From positions 257,873 to 321,872 of the forward strand of contig NZ_JALXFV010000003.1 in assembly GCF_023699475.1 (NCBI RefSeq): DNA of 64,000 nucleotides. Direction: 5' to 3'. Below the pieces are notes generated by a model that was not told where the DNA came from, searched no databases, and worked only from the letters and a program-made list of their open reading frames with translations. Numbering within the stretch: position 1 is the first letter of the stretch; every line of letters begins with the position of its first letter. Source of the stretch: Halomarina rubra. GTDB taxonomy: Archaea; Halobacteriota; Halobacteria; Halobacteriales; Haloarculaceae. Shown in pieces: positions 18,252 through 26,669 of this stretch. The translations under genes were made by a program, and so were the position numbers.

Positions 18252-18956
18252 TCAAACGACGTCACCGCGGACGGACGTCCCCTCCTGTCGCTCTCGGTAG
18301 CGTCGGACGGCGCTCGCGGCCGTCTCGGCCTCCTCGCTCTCCATCCCGAGCATCTCCAGCGCATCCGAGAGCGTCGGGAAGACCAGTTCCCCCGCACGGA
18401 GTTTGTCGAGGGTCTCCTCGCTGCGCTGACCGTCGACCCAGAGACACGCGCCGCGTGGGTCGAGGATCTGTTCGTAGTTCTCGCGCATCCGCGCGCCCTT
18501 CAACCGCTGGGTGACGTTCGACTCGAAGCCGCTGTTGCACACTTCGAGGTGGACGGGTTCGCCCTCGCCGGAACTCGCCGAGGTCCGGCTGCCAGCCGAG
18601 GTCCCCTCGGCACCCTCGCCGAGGAGGTGCGCGGCGAGGCACTTCTCGGGGGCGGCGTGACCGCTGTGGTTCGCGCGGACGTGTTCGGGGAACTGCTCGG
18701 CCCACGCCGCGTCGACGGTCTTGCCGACGCCCTGGACGCCCAGCGAGTCGCGGAACTCGGCCTCGCGGTCGGCGTCCCGACCGAACAGGAGGTCCTTGGT
18801 GAGGTAGACGTCGAGGCGGTCGACGGGGTCGACGCCGAGGGCGACGTCGCCGTACACCCACACCTCGCGGACCGGGACGGGCATCGGGTCGGCGTCGACG
18901 GTGTCGAGCAGTCGTTCGACCCGGTCGACGGCCGCCTCGCGAGAGAACTCGCTCAT
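18252..18956 (-). CDS. Conserved haloarchaeal protein (probably DUF7095)
   Basis: 234 residues. It starts MSEFSREAAVDRVERLLDTV and contains VPVREVWVYGDVALGVDPVDRLDVYLTKDLLF, CLAAHLLGEG and ILDPRGACLWVDGQR, a set I associate with a haloarchaea-specific family of unknown function. A Ser/Gly-rich insertion (about 130-145) interrupts the middle. The phrase YGDVALG ... DRLDVYL is reminiscent of nucleotidyltransferase-like folds, but the GS-x-DxD signature is absent, so I do not infer that activity. Family label is from memory. Confidence 0.72.
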   Translation of the reverse strand: MSEFSREAAVDRVERLLDTVDADPMPVPVREVWVYGDVALGVDPVDRLDVYLTKDLLFGRDADREAEFRDSLGVQGVGKTVDAAWAEQFPEHVRANHSGHAAPEKCLAAHLLGEGAEGTSAGSRTSASSGEGEPVHLEVCNSGFESNVTQRLKGARMRENYEQILDPRGACLWVDGQRSEETLDKLRAGELVFPTLSDALEMLGMESEEAETAASAVRRYRERQEGTSVRGDVV

Positions 18957-19132
18957 ACCCGACGTACCGGCCGGTCGCCGAAAGCGGTTTCTCTCGCGGG
19001 ACGAGGACGACCGTCGCACTCGCGGGCCGTCACGTCCGACCCGCCCGCAGTGCGTGTGTTTCACACGCAGTGTGACGGACGGCAGACAGTTATCAGTGCT
19101 TCTGTCAAGCGTGTTGAACGAAGGCCACGACA

Positions 19133-19138
19133 CTTATT
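19133..19138 (+). promoter_or_regulatory. TATA-like element of the 121-residue membrane protein gene
   Basis: CTTATT is centred 27 bases before the ATG at 19162, in an otherwise GC-rich stretch, consistent with a leaderless mRNA. Confidence 0.45.
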
Positions 19139-19161
19139 CGTGAGGTTACTAAGGGGCCTGT

Positions 19162-19527
19162 ATGAACCCCGTCGTGGCACAGGTGATCGACCTCGGTCCC
19201 GGCGTGTTCGGGGCCGGCGTCGTCTTCGCACTGGTCGCGCTGGACCTCGCGGTGGCGACGAGCGCCGCCGCCGTCGGTCCGCGGGTCGCGAGGCGGGTCA
19301 CCGACTGGCGGCCCCCACAGCCGTGGCGCGACCTGCGCGACCGCTACGCCCCTCGTCCGCTCGACGCGTTCTTGCTCGCGGCGTGGACTGCCGTCCTCGT
19401 CGAACTCCTCCGGTCTCGACCCGTGGTCGCGGCGGGCGTGGCCGCGCTGTCCATCCTCATCAGCGTCTCCGGGACGCTCGTGTTCTGGGCGCTCGACGCC
19501 CGCGGTGGTCCCGGCGAGAAACTGTAA
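19162..19527 (+). CDS. Small membrane protein of unknown function
   Basis: 121 residues with three hydrophobic segments (about 12-36, 70-83 and 88-112) separated by an Arg/Pro-rich loop (VTDWRPPQPWRDLRDRYAPRP). N-out or N-in orientation cannot be settled, though the basic loop suggests it is cytoplasmic. A good TATA position and haloarchaeal codon usage support the gene. It is divergent from the DUF7095-like gene. No family recognised. Confidence 0.7.
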   Translation: MNPVVAQVIDLGPGVFGAGVVFALVALDLAVATSAAAVGPRVARRVTDWRPPQPWRDLRDRYAPRPLDAFLLAAWTAVLVELLRSRPVVAAGVAALSILISVSGTLVFWALDARGGPGEKL

Positions 19528-19580
19528 CTCGGTGAGCGGAGACGGAACCGCCCCCTCTCCACCCCACCGTTCTGCGACGG

Positions 19581-20648
19581 TCAGGTCAGGTCGACGAGCG
19601 CCTGCCACGTCGCGGGGCCGACGACGCCGTCGACGGCGAGTCCCGCGCTCGACTGGAACGACTCGATAGCGCCCTCGGTTTCGCTGCCGTAGTAGCCGTC
19701 GACCGAGATGCTGTAGCCGTGGCCGTAGCGCAGCGAGTGCTGGGCGGCGTAGGTCGCCCACCACGGGTCGTCGTTCGGCCCGGCGACGGTGACGACCAGC
19801 GCGTCCCAGGTGTTCGGGCCGACGACGCCGTCGACGGCGAGGCCGGAGGCAGACTGGAACGACTCGACGTTCGTCTCGACCTCGCTGCCGTAGATGCCGT
19901 CGTGGTACTGGAGGTCGTAGCCGTGCTGTTCGAGCAGGTACTGGATGGTGTAGACGTCCTCACCCTGGTCGCCGTTCGAGAAGTACTCCCACGAGTACGA
20001 CCCGCCCGTTCCGCCGTCGTCGCCGCCGTCGCCCGCAGAGCCGCCGACGAACTCCATGTAGCGGTCCCAGTCCCACGCCGGTTGCGGGCAGGACTTGTAG
20101 CTCGTGTTCCCGCAGTCGCCGTACTTCGGGGCGTTGGCGTGACCGATGATACCACCGGAAGCGTTCGCGGCCGCGCACGGGTCGGTGAAGTACTGCTTGG
20201 GGACGCCGTACGCGCTGGCGACGTGGTCGACGATGTCGGCGCTGGCGGCGTAGGCGGCGTCGGAGATGCCGTTCTGGCCGTCGTGCCACTCGTGTTCGAT
20301 ACCGATGGCGTTGGAGTTGAACCCGCCGGCGTGCCACGCGACGTCCTGTTCGTCGACCATCTGGGCGGTGTGGCCGTCGCTGTTGCGGACGACGTAGTGG
20401 GCGCTGACGTCCGCGTCGGGGTCCTGGAACCAGTTGACCGCACTCCCCCACGTCCCGTCCGTGATGTGGACGACGACCCAGTCGATCTCGCTCGCGCCCC
20501 GATAGTCGTCCGAGTAGTTCGACGAGTCGGCGGCGATGTACTCGTCTGCTGGCGGGGCCGCGGCGCTCGCCGTCCCGGCGGCGAGCAGCGACAGCCCACC
20601 CACCGCCGACGCACCGACGCCCTTCAGGAACGTCCGGCGGTCGTTCAT
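19581..20648 (-). CDS. Tat-exported amidase (Amidase_2) with two peptidoglycan-binding repeats
   Basis: 355 residues. The signal NDRRTFLKGVGASAVGGL is a twin-arginine export signal without a lipobox Cys. Residues about 45-200 form an N-acetylmuramoyl-L-alanine amidase/PGRP domain: VVVHITDGTWGSAVNWFQDP (zinc His), VSAHYVVRNSDG, VAWHAGGFNSNAIGIEHEW and GHANAPKYGDCG. Two PG_binding_1 repeats follow, each ending LAVDGVVGPNTWDAL or LAVDGVVGPATWQAL and containing YG(S)E(V/T)E. Archaea of this group have no murein, so the target may be bacterial cell walls or another amide. Two Cys pairs (DPCAAAN, GDCG, KSCP) may be disulfides. Confidence 0.93.
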   Translation of the reverse strand: MNDRRTFLKGVGASAVGGLSLLAAGTASAAAPPADEYIAADSSNYSDDYRGASEIDWVVVHITDGTWGSAVNWFQDPDADVSAHYVVRNSDGHTAQMVDEQDVAWHAGGFNSNAIGIEHEWHDGQNGISDAAYAASADIVDHVASAYGVPKQYFTDPCAAANASGGIIGHANAPKYGDCGNTSYKSCPQPAWDWDRYMEFVGGSAGDGGDDGGTGGSYSWEYFSNGDQGEDVYTIQYLLEQHGYDLQYHDGIYGSEVETNVESFQSASGLAVDGVVGPNTWDALVVTVAGPNDDPWWATYAAQHSLRYGHGYSISVDGYYGSETEGAIESFQSSAGLAVDGVVGPATWQALVDLT

Positions 20649-20833
20649 GCCGTTACCTCCGTCGTCGCGGTCTCGTCGTCTATCATGGTGTACTCCGACG
20701 GTGTGTCGGAACGGTTAGAATCCACTGTTTGCGATGGTTAAAATTTGCGGCCAAGTCGTATTCAATATCGAATCCGGGAGCTCCGAGCGCAGTCGAACGC
20801 GGACGTTATCCCGCTCGAACCCCCAGCGCGGCC

Positions 20834-21841
20834 ATGGACTGTGAGAAGTGTGGCGCACCGGCGGTGATGCACGCCGCCTACTCCGGACTGCACCTCTGTG
20901 AGTCGCACTTCTGTCGCTCCGTCGAGAAACGGCTCCGTCGCCGGGTCCGCGACGACGACCTGCTGTCGGACGCGGCGACGCCCGACGACCCCGAGACGTG
21001 GGTCGTCGGGTTGTCGGGCGGGAAGGACAGCGTCGTCCTCACGCACATCCTCCACGAGACGTTCGCCGAGGACCCCCGCGTCGAACTGGTCGCGCTGACC
21101 ATCCACGAAGGCATCCAGGGCTATCGCGACAAGTCACTCGACGCCTGTCTCTCGCTGACCGACGCCCTCGACATCCGCCACGAGGTGGTGAGCTACGAGG
21201 AGGAGTTCGGCCTGCGGATGGACGACGTCGCGCGCGAGGACCCCGAAGGGATGGCTCCGTGTGCGTACTGTGGCGTCTTCCGCAGGGACGTGCTCTCACG
21301 CTACGCCGAGGCGCTCGACGCCGACAAACTGCTGACGGGCCACAACCTCGACGACGAGGCCCAGACCGCGCTGATGAACGTGCTGTCGGGTGACCTCCGC
21401 CAGATGGCGAAACACTTCGACGCTTCCCTGGGGAGTTTCGACCGCCGCGGTGACGAACACGCCGACGAGTTCGTCCCGCGCGCCAAACCCCTGCGCGACG
21501 TCCCCGAGAAGGAGGTGGCCCTGTACGCTCACCTGCGCGAGCTACCGACACACATGGCCGAGTGTCCCCACTCCAGCGAGGCCTACCGCGGCGAGATTCA
21601 GGAGCTACTGTTGAACCTCGAATCGAACCACCCCGGCACCCGTCACTCCATCATGGCGGGCTACGAGGAGTTCGCCGCCATCGTCGCCGAGCGGTTCCGT
21701 GGCGACGGCGACGGCCCCGCCCTCGGCGACTGTGAACGCTGTGGCGCGACGACCACCCGCGACCTGTGTCGGAAGTGCGAACTCGTGGAGGCGGTCCACG
21801 AGGCCGACGCCGACGCCGGTGTCGGGACCGGGAGCGACTGA
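20834..21841 (+). CDS. ncsA: tRNA 2-thiolation protein NcsA/TtuA-like
   Basis: 335 residues. N-terminal zinc ribbon (MDCEKCGAPAVMHAAYSGLHLCESHF), PP-loop ATP-binding motif VVGLSGGKDSVVLTHIL, the conserved PCAYCGVFRR (catalytic/iron-sulfur Cys), TGHNLDDEAQT, second CxxC-like element (ECPHSS) and a C-terminal zinc ribbon CERCGATTTRDLCRKCE are all present. This is the Ncs6/TtuA/CTU1 family, which adenylates and thiolates U34 or U54 of tRNA with SAMP-type sulfur carriers in haloarchaea. The start is the ATG at 20834; an upstream TTG lies in promoter-like sequence (gttatc about 28 bases before). Confidence 0.94.
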   Translation: MDCEKCGAPAVMHAAYSGLHLCESHFCRSVEKRLRRRVRDDDLLSDAATPDDPETWVVGLSGGKDSVVLTHILHETFAEDPRVELVALTIHEGIQGYRDKSLDACLSLTDALDIRHEVVSYEEEFGLRMDDVAREDPEGMAPCAYCGVFRRDVLSRYAEALDADKLLTGHNLDDEAQTALMNVLSGDLRQMAKHFDASLGSFDRRGDEHADEFVPRAKPLRDVPEKEVALYAHLRELPTHMAECPHSSEAYRGEIQELLLNLESNHPGTRHSIMAGYEEFAAIVAERFRGDGDGPALGDCERCGATTTRDLCRKCELVEAVHEADADAGVGTGSD

Positions 21842-21908
21842 GAGACCACATCACCGCGTTTACGGGCCGCTGCGCGGGTTTATCCTCTCGGCCACCAGTA
21901 CAGACGCC

Positions 21909-22346
21909 ATGGATTCTATCGAGACGCACGTCGACATCGATGCGCCGCCCGAAGCGGTGTGGGACGTACTGATGGACGTCGACAGCTACGGGGAGTGGAA
22001 CCCGTTCATCGACGTAGAAGAGCGACCGACCGAGGGCGAGCAGGTGACCGTCCACCTGACGCCACCCGGCAAGCCGTCCGTGACGATGACCCCCGAGATT
22101 CTCGTCGCCGACGGGCGAGAGCTACGCTGGCGCGGACAACTGTTCGTCGGTGGCCTCTACGATGGAGAGCACTCGTTCACGCTGACCGAGCAACCGGACG
22201 GAACGACCCACCTCGTCCACGCCGAGACGTTCTCGGGGGTACTGGTCGGCCCCATCAACTGGTGGCTCGGCGACTCGACGGAACGTGGGTTCGAGGCGAC
22301 GAACGAGGCACTGAAAGAACGAGTCGAATCGCGCGTCGTCGCCTGA
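21909..22346 (+). CDS. SRPBCC (START-like) domain protein
   Basis: 145 residues making up one SRPBCC/polyketide-cyclase fold: MDSIETHVDIDAPPEAVWDVLMDVDSYGEWNPFI at the start and the long C-terminal helix WWLGDSTERGFEATNEALKERVES. The fold binds hydrophobic ligands in a deep cavity. No catalytic residues can be assigned. The gene follows ncsA on the same strand with 67 bases between, so read-through is possible. Ligand unknown. Confidence 0.88.
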   Translation: MDSIETHVDIDAPPEAVWDVLMDVDSYGEWNPFIDVEERPTEGEQVTVHLTPPGKPSVTMTPEILVADGRELRWRGQLFVGGLYDGEHSFTLTEQPDGTTHLVHAETFSGVLVGPINWWLGDSTERGFEATNEALKERVESRVVA

Positions 22347-22405
22347 GTCGAGACCGGGACGCTGTCGCTCGGTGCTGTGAACAGGTGGAAGAGTCGGCGG
22401 CCCGA

Positions 22406-23620
22406 CTATCGGATGACGTCGAGGCCGTTGTTCTGCTCGACCTCGCTGCGCCCGCCGTCGGTCTCGCCGAAGTTGACGCCGTTGCCGCCGTTGGACCCGG
22501 AGTTCGACTCGAACTGGTGGCTCTGGGAGGTCGACCCCATGCCGCCGGAGTTGTCGATGGCCTCGCGCGATGCGTTGGCCTGCTTCTGGGTCGTCGGCCC
22601 GAGAATCTGGGCCGACTGGACGCCCGTCATGATGGCCATGACGCGCACCTTACCCTTGTACTCCTCCTGGATGCGCGCGCCCCAGATGACGTTCGCGGAG
22701 GCTTCGAGGCGCTCGGTGATGTTCTGGGCGATGCCCTCGGCCTCTTTCAGCGTGAGGTCGGGGCCGCCAGTGATGTGGACGAGACCGCCCGTGGCCCCGC
22801 GGTAGTCCACGTCCAGCAGTGGGTGGTTCATCGCGTCCTTGACCACTTCCTGGGTCTTGTTCTTGTCCTGGGTCTCACCGACGAGCATCACCGCGACGCC
22901 GCCCTGGCCCATGATCGCGGTCATGTCGGCGTAGTCGAGGTTGATGAGGCTCGGCTGGGTGATGGTCTCCGAGATACCCTTGACGGTCTCGGCGATGATC
23001 TGGTCCATCACGCTGAACGCCTTGCCGATGGGCAGGTTCGGGACGTAGTCGAGCAGGCGGTTGTTGTCGAGGACGATGATGGAGTCCGCGGCGTTGCGGA
23101 GTTTCTCCAGGCCCTCCTCGGCTTTCACCGTGCGGGCACGCTCGACGTTGAACGGCGTCGAGACCATCCCGACGACGATCGCGCCCTGCTCCTTGGCGAT
23201 GTTGGCGACCACGGGGGCCGCACCGGTCCCGGTGCCACCACCCATGCCCGCGGTGACGAACACGAGGTCCGCCTCGCCGAGGACGTCCTTGACGGTGCCC
23301 TGGGCCATCTCCGTGGCGCGCTCGCCCATCGACGGGTCACCACCGGCACCCAGCCCCTGCGTGAGCGACTTGCCGACGAGTATCTTGGTGTCGGCCTCGA
23401 TCATCTTCAGGTGCTGTTTGTCGGTGTTGATGGCGATGGTGTCCGCGCCGTCGACGCCGATGTTGTACAGGCGGTTGACGGTGTTGTTACCCGCACCACC
23501 ACAGCCGACGATGACGATTCGGGGGTCGCCGAACTCGTCGGCCTCGGAGTCGCCCGAGTCCGAGCGTTTGCGCTGCTCTTTCTCGGCGTTCTCGAGCGCC
23601 GAGTTGACGATGTCCTGCAT
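22406..23620 (-). CDS. ftsZ2: Cell division GTPase FtsZ2
   Basis: 404 residues. The tubulin signature GGGTGTG lies at 127-133, preceded by [16 protein letters not shown] (36-50) and followed by the T5-T7 loops and [19 protein letters not shown]. The N-terminus [13 protein letters not shown] and the first strand [15 protein letters not shown] match the FtsZ2 class rather than FtsZ1 (which has GGNTVN). The acidic Ser/Gly/Asn-rich tail ends NNGLDVIR. In Haloferax, FtsZ2 is required for ring constriction. The ATG directly follows the TGA of cdrS with no gap, so it is co-transcribed and translationally coupled. Confidence 0.96.
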   Translation of the reverse strand: MQDIVNSALENAEKEQRKRSDSGDSEADEFGDPRIVIVGCGGAGNNTVNRLYNIGVDGADTIAINTDKQHLKMIEADTKILVGKSLTQGLGAGGDPSMGERATEMAQGTVKDVLGEADLVFVTAGMGGGTGTGAAPVVANIAKEQGAIVVGMVSTPFNVERARTVKAEEGLEKLRNAADSIIVLDNNRLLDYVPNLPIGKAFSVMDQIIAETVKGISETITQPSLINLDYADMTAIMGQGGVAVMLVGETQDKNKTQEVVKDAMNHPLLDVDYRGATGGLVHITGGPDLTLKEAEGIAQNITERLEASANVIWGARIQEEYKGKVRVMAIMTGVQSAQILGPTTQKQANASREAIDNSGGMGSTSQSHQFESNSGSNGGNGVNFGETDGGRSEVEQNNGLDVIR

Positions 23621-23794
23621 TCAGGCCCTCGCCCACGGCCGCTTCTTGTCGCGGCGCTCGGTGTTGTCCTCGTTGATCATGTCGCGGACCGCGGCGCGAA
23701 TCGCCTCGCTGCGATTCGGGTACTCCCCGGTCTCGACCATGCGTTCAACTTCCTCGATCTGCTGCTTCGGAATCCGTAGTGTCACACGCTCCAT
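23621..23794 (-). CDS. cdrS: Ribbon-helix-helix regulator CdrS
   Basis: 57 residues. [20 protein letters not shown] is the beta strand and first helix of an RHH (CopG/MetJ) domain; [16 protein letters not shown] is the second helix. The tail is basic ([11 protein letters not shown]). The gene ends TGA and ftsZ2 begins in the next base. This matches cdrS (cell division regulator, short), published as a regulator of ftsZ2 and division in Halobacterium and Haloferax. It acts as a DNA-binding dimer. The upstream 233 bases carry four GTAAGAC boxes that are candidate operator sites. Confidence 0.92.
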   Translation of the reverse strand: MERVTLRIPKQQIEEVERMVETGEYPNRSEAIRAAVRDMINEDNTERRDKKRPWARA

Positions 23795-23813
23795 TTTTAT
23801 CGTATTCCCCTTG

Positions 23814-23976
23814 GTAAGACACCGAGCCGCGTGTCACGACGACCCAGGCGCCGGACACGGGAGGAAACCGCAGTACGTGGCAGGAATTCGACCCGCCACA
23901 CCCCGTGTAAGACGACTGTCTTACGCAGGTGTTTGCATACTCCGATGTGTAATAAAACTTTGGCCCGGCGTAAGAC
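23814..23976. promoter_or_regulatory. GTAAGAC boxes upstream of cdrS-ftsZ2
   Basis: Four copies of the heptamer GTAAGAC lie between cdrL and cdrS: 23814-23820, an inverted pair 23907-23924 (GTAAGAC-gact-GTCTTAC, a perfect palindrome) and 23970-23976. A minus-strand TATA-like tttatta at about 23950-23957 would place transcription start close to the palindrome, a position where a bound repressor could block initiation. RHH proteins typically bind such short inverted repeats, so CdrL or CdrS are obvious candidates; that link is inferred. Confidence 0.6.
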
Positions 23977-24027
23977 GCCGACGACGATTAGTACGTAAAC
24001 GAGAACGAATTCCCGTGTACGACGCGT

Positions 24028-24603
24028 TTACGAGCGTTCTAGCACGTCTGCCGCTGGCGTCCGACGACCGCACCCGGGACAGAACCCCCAGTCCGACCGG
24101 AGTTCGTCACCACACTCACAGAACACGCGGTGGGTCGCCTTCTCGCCACAGTTCGAACAGTACACCGCGTCCCCGGCGAGCGACGTCCCACAGCCGGAGC
24201 ACTGTTTACGCCCGTCTTCGCCGTCCGACGTGGACTGTTCACTTCGTGGGGGCCGGTCGGTCTGTGCGCTCGGTTCCGACCGCGACGGTGCGCGGTCACC
24301 GTCGAGCGTGACGTTTACGTTGATGTCCTGAGCGTCGCGGCGTCCGTGTCGGCGCTCGTGTGCCGCGAGCACGGCGTCGATGCGTTGGTCGACGAGCGTG
24401 TCCACGCGCTCGCGAACGAGTGCGTCGAGTGACCCGTGGACGGCCGGCCCGTCCGACGGGGCGGGGCGCTCGTCGTCGTCCCGCGCCGAGGCGTCGTCGA
24501 GGTACGCGCGAAGCGCTTCGCGCATCACCTCGCTCTTGGACCCCTCACACGCCTCGATGCGAGCGACGAGGTCATCGTCGGCGCGGAACGTGATTTTACT
24601 CAT
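24028..24603 (-). CDS. cdrL: CdrL-like regulator: RHH domain plus zinc ribbons
   Basis: 191 residues. The N-terminal RHH domain ([37 protein letters not shown]) is followed by an acidic linker, a helix ([21 protein letters not shown]) that may oligomerise, a strand [11 protein letters not shown], and two C-terminal zinc ribbons ([19 protein letters not shown] and [18 protein letters not shown]). This arrangement and its position before cdrS-ftsZ2 match CdrL, reported to control the cdrS-ftsZ2 promoter in Halobacterium. I chose ATG 24603 because a TATA box lies about 31 bases upstream; an ATG at 24627 would overlap that box. Confidence 0.85.
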   Translation of the reverse strand: MSKITFRADDDLVARIEACEGSKSEVMREALRAYLDDASARDDDERPAPSDGPAVHGSLDALVRERVDTLVDQRIDAVLAAHERRHGRRDAQDINVNVTLDGDRAPSRSEPSAQTDRPPRSEQSTSDGEDGRKQCSGCGTSLAGDAVYCSNCGEKATHRVFCECGDELRSDWGFCPGCGRRTPAADVLERS

Positions 24604-24630
24604 CGGATACGACGGATTACTGTTCATTCG

Positions 24631-24640
24631 ATATATATTT
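24631..24640 (-). promoter_or_regulatory. TATA box of cdrL
   Basis: AT-rich ATATATATTT (minus strand aaatatatat), centred about 32 bases before ATG 24603. It is the strongest TATA box in the window. Confidence 0.65.
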
Positions 24641-24718
24641 TCCTCACCCGCGTCAGACGTCCGTCAGTCGCACCGAAAGACAAGCATTAAATTCGACGAC
24701 GTACTCCCACCGAACAGG

Positions 24719-24792
24719 CCGCTCTTAGCTCAGTCTGGCAGAGCAGTCGACTGTAGATCGACTTGCCCCCCGTTCAAATCGGGGAGAGCGGA
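24719..24792 (+). tRNA. tRNA-Tyr (GUA)
   Basis: 74 bases including the discriminator A, no intron. Acceptor stem CCGCTCT/AGAGCGG pairs perfectly (C1-G72 is an archaeal Tyr identity pair). The D arm is TAGCTCAGTCTGGCAGAGCA, the anticodon stem GTCGA/TCGAC encloses loop CTGTAGA with anticodon GTA, and the T arm is CCCCG-TTCAAAT-CGGGG. CCA is not encoded. The 3' end is repeated twice downstream. Confidence 0.96.
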
Positions 24793-25080
24793 CTACCTTC
24801 TCGCGGCGACTGTGAACGAGCGAAGCGAGTGAACCAGCGCCGCGTGTGGTGTCCAACACGACCCGATTTGAGCAACGAGCGACGGCTGGGAGCGAGTGAG
24901 TTCAAATCGGGGAGAGCGGACTTCTTCGTGACCGAACCGCGAGCGAAGCGAGTACGGTGAGGTCGAGAAGACACCCCAACACGATTTGAAGAGACGAGAC
25001 GCAGCGCGACCGGGAGGAGCGACCGTCTCGGCGCGTTCAAGTCGGGGAGAGCAAACCGCTACTGCACGCGGCAGTGGGAA
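24793..25080. repeat. Two extra copies of the tRNA-Tyr 3' end within hairpin repeats
   Basis: The 23-base tRNA end gttcaaatcggggagagcgg-act (24772-24794) recurs exactly at 24900-24922 and in shorter form (18 bases, one change) at 25035-25052. Each copy is the right arm of a long hairpin whose left arm is its reverse complement: CCCGATTTGA (24862-24871) and CGATTTGAA (24982-24990). Between them are hairpins with the gagcgaagcgagt core, such as CGCGGCG/CGCCGCG (24802-24808, 24838-24844). No gene is present in this stretch. Confidence 0.85.
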
Positions 25081-26021
25081 CTACGCCGATTCGAGCGTGA
25101 ACGCGACGTCGACGGAGAGTGTCGACCCCGGTGCCCCCCGCTCCGCGGAGTAACTCAGCGAGTCGGTGACGCGGTAGGTACCGGGTCCCGGTGGCACCGT
25201 GAACTCGGGGTGGTTCGTCGTCCCGGTCGGCAACACCTCGTAGCGGCGGGTGACGCCGTCCGACGGCGCTAGCTCCGTCACCGAGCCGATACTGCACGCC
25301 GTCATCCCCCGGTCCGAGAAGCTGATACAGCCCTCTTCCTCGTACTCCCGCCAGAGCAGGAACCGCTCGTCGGCGTCGACGGCCTGCGCGAACACGGCAC
25401 CGAACGGCGGGACGGTCCCCGCGTACACCAGTTGGGTCGTCTCGCTACTGTTCGTGAGCGTGAACTCGACCGCGCCGGGACTCGCCGCCGAGACGGTGTC
25501 GTCGACGACCGAAGCGCTGAACTCGACGGCGGGTGGGCTGTCCGGGTCGAATCGATACAGCGTCAGTCCGACGTGTGTGGCGGTGTCGCCGTCGGTGGGA
25601 CCGGTGAAGAAGTCGACGCGCTCGACGGTCTCGGCCAACCCCTCGGGCGCGGTGTTCGACCGCCACTCGCCGTCCCGAATCGCAGTTTCGACAGCACCGC
25701 GGACCGTGGCGTCGTCGATGTCCGCCACGTCCACAACGACCTGTTCCTCGCCGGTGCGTTCTCCCTCCCGTTCGACGGCGTCCCCGGAGTAGAACGCCGA
25801 CGGTTCGAGGACGTACTTCACCGAGGGACGCTCGACGCTCGTCGACCGGGTGAGGTTCGTCAGTCTGTACTCCGCGTCGGTCGGCGTCTGGCTCGACCCC
25901 GTAGCGGGTGGTGTCGAACGGGACGGCGAGAGGGCTGCGACGAACGGTTCGTCTGTGGTGGCGACTGCAGACAGCCTGCAGCGAGAGCACCGAGACTCGC
26001 CAGGAGGGCACGGCGGCGCAT
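25081..26021 (-). pseudogene. Lipoprotein gene split by a frameshift
   Basis: Two frames must be joined to make one protein. From ATG 26021, MRRRALLASLGALAAGC is a lipoprotein signal (lipobox AAGC) but that frame then degenerates into Arg/Pro codons and stops at 25860. A different minus frame, without its own start codon, encodes a good acidic domain of about 290 residues, from AVATTDEPFVAALSPSRS to DVAFTLESA at 25081. The join is near 25975-26000. The mature part has strand-rich segments (VEFTLTNSSETTQLVYAGTVP, GTYRVTDSLSY) like an Ig-type or BsuPI-like domain. Either a real frameshift mutation or a sequencing error. Confidence 0.75.
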
Positions 26022-26145
26022 ACGATGTGTTCGTGAATCCGACACGAAATACTTTCTGCCGGGTGGCGCGGGCGTACGATAGCGACCGTGGTCGTCCGAC
26101 AGCCACGGACCTACAACTAAGGGTCGCGCCCGCGCACGTGAAGGC

Positions 26146-26616
26146 ATGTACGAGCGAATCCTCGTCCCCGTCGACGGCAGCGACATCGCCTACGCCGCCG
26201 CCGACCACGCGTTCGACCTCGCGACGGCCCTGGGCGCGGACGTGCACGTCCTGTTCGTCGTCGACGAGAGCGTCGAGTCGATGTTGCTCTCGACCCACAG
26301 CATGCGGACCGTCCTGGAGTCGCTGCGCGAACGCGGCGAGGAGGTGCTGGCGACCGTCGAGGAACGTGCCACCGACGCCGGCGTCGAGGTGACGACCGAA
26401 CTGGGACACGCCGTGCAGGTCCACACCGCCATCGTCGACTACTGCACCGACCACGACGTCGACCTGGTCGTGATGGGGACCAGTGGTCGAGAGGGCCTCG
26501 AACACCTCCTCGGTAGTACGACCGAACGCGTGCTGATGGCTTCCTCCATCCCCGTACTGGCCGTCTCCCCGGAGGGTATCCTCGACGGTTCGTCGACCAC
26601 GACCGACGAGGAGTGA
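26146..26616 (+). CDS. Universal stress protein (UspA family)
   Basis: 156 residues. MYERILVPVDGSDIAYAAADHA is the first strand with the ATP-contacting Asp, and DLVVMGTSGREGLEHLLGSTTERVLMASSIPVLAVSP contains the G-2x-G-9x-G(S/T) nucleotide-binding motif (GTSGREGLEHLLGST). It is thus an ATP-binding Usp. Three further Usp proteins lie at 61736, 62702 and 63641. It is followed by tRNA-Phe after 53 bases and is divergent from the frameshifted lipoprotein gene. Confidence 0.93.
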   Translation: MYERILVPVDGSDIAYAAADHAFDLATALGADVHVLFVVDESVESMLLSTHSMRTVLESLRERGEEVLATVEERATDAGVEVTTELGHAVQVHTAIVDYCTDHDVDLVVMGTSGREGLEHLLGSTTERVLMASSIPVLAVSPEGILDGSSTTTDEE

Positions 26617-26669
26617 CGGACCGCGTTCCGAAACGCTTTTTCAGGTGCTCGGCCTCGTCACGTATGCGC

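Noticed and set aside
24763-25040. ORFs overlapping tRNA-Tyr and its tail
   Set aside because: They translate tRNA-derived repeats; the repetition of peptide strings reflects the DNA repeat.
24719-25053. Integrative element att sites at tRNA-Tyr
   Set aside because: Repeat spacing is 128-135 bases, no integrase or cargo is present, and the copies sit in hairpins, so I treat them as a repeat phenomenon instead.
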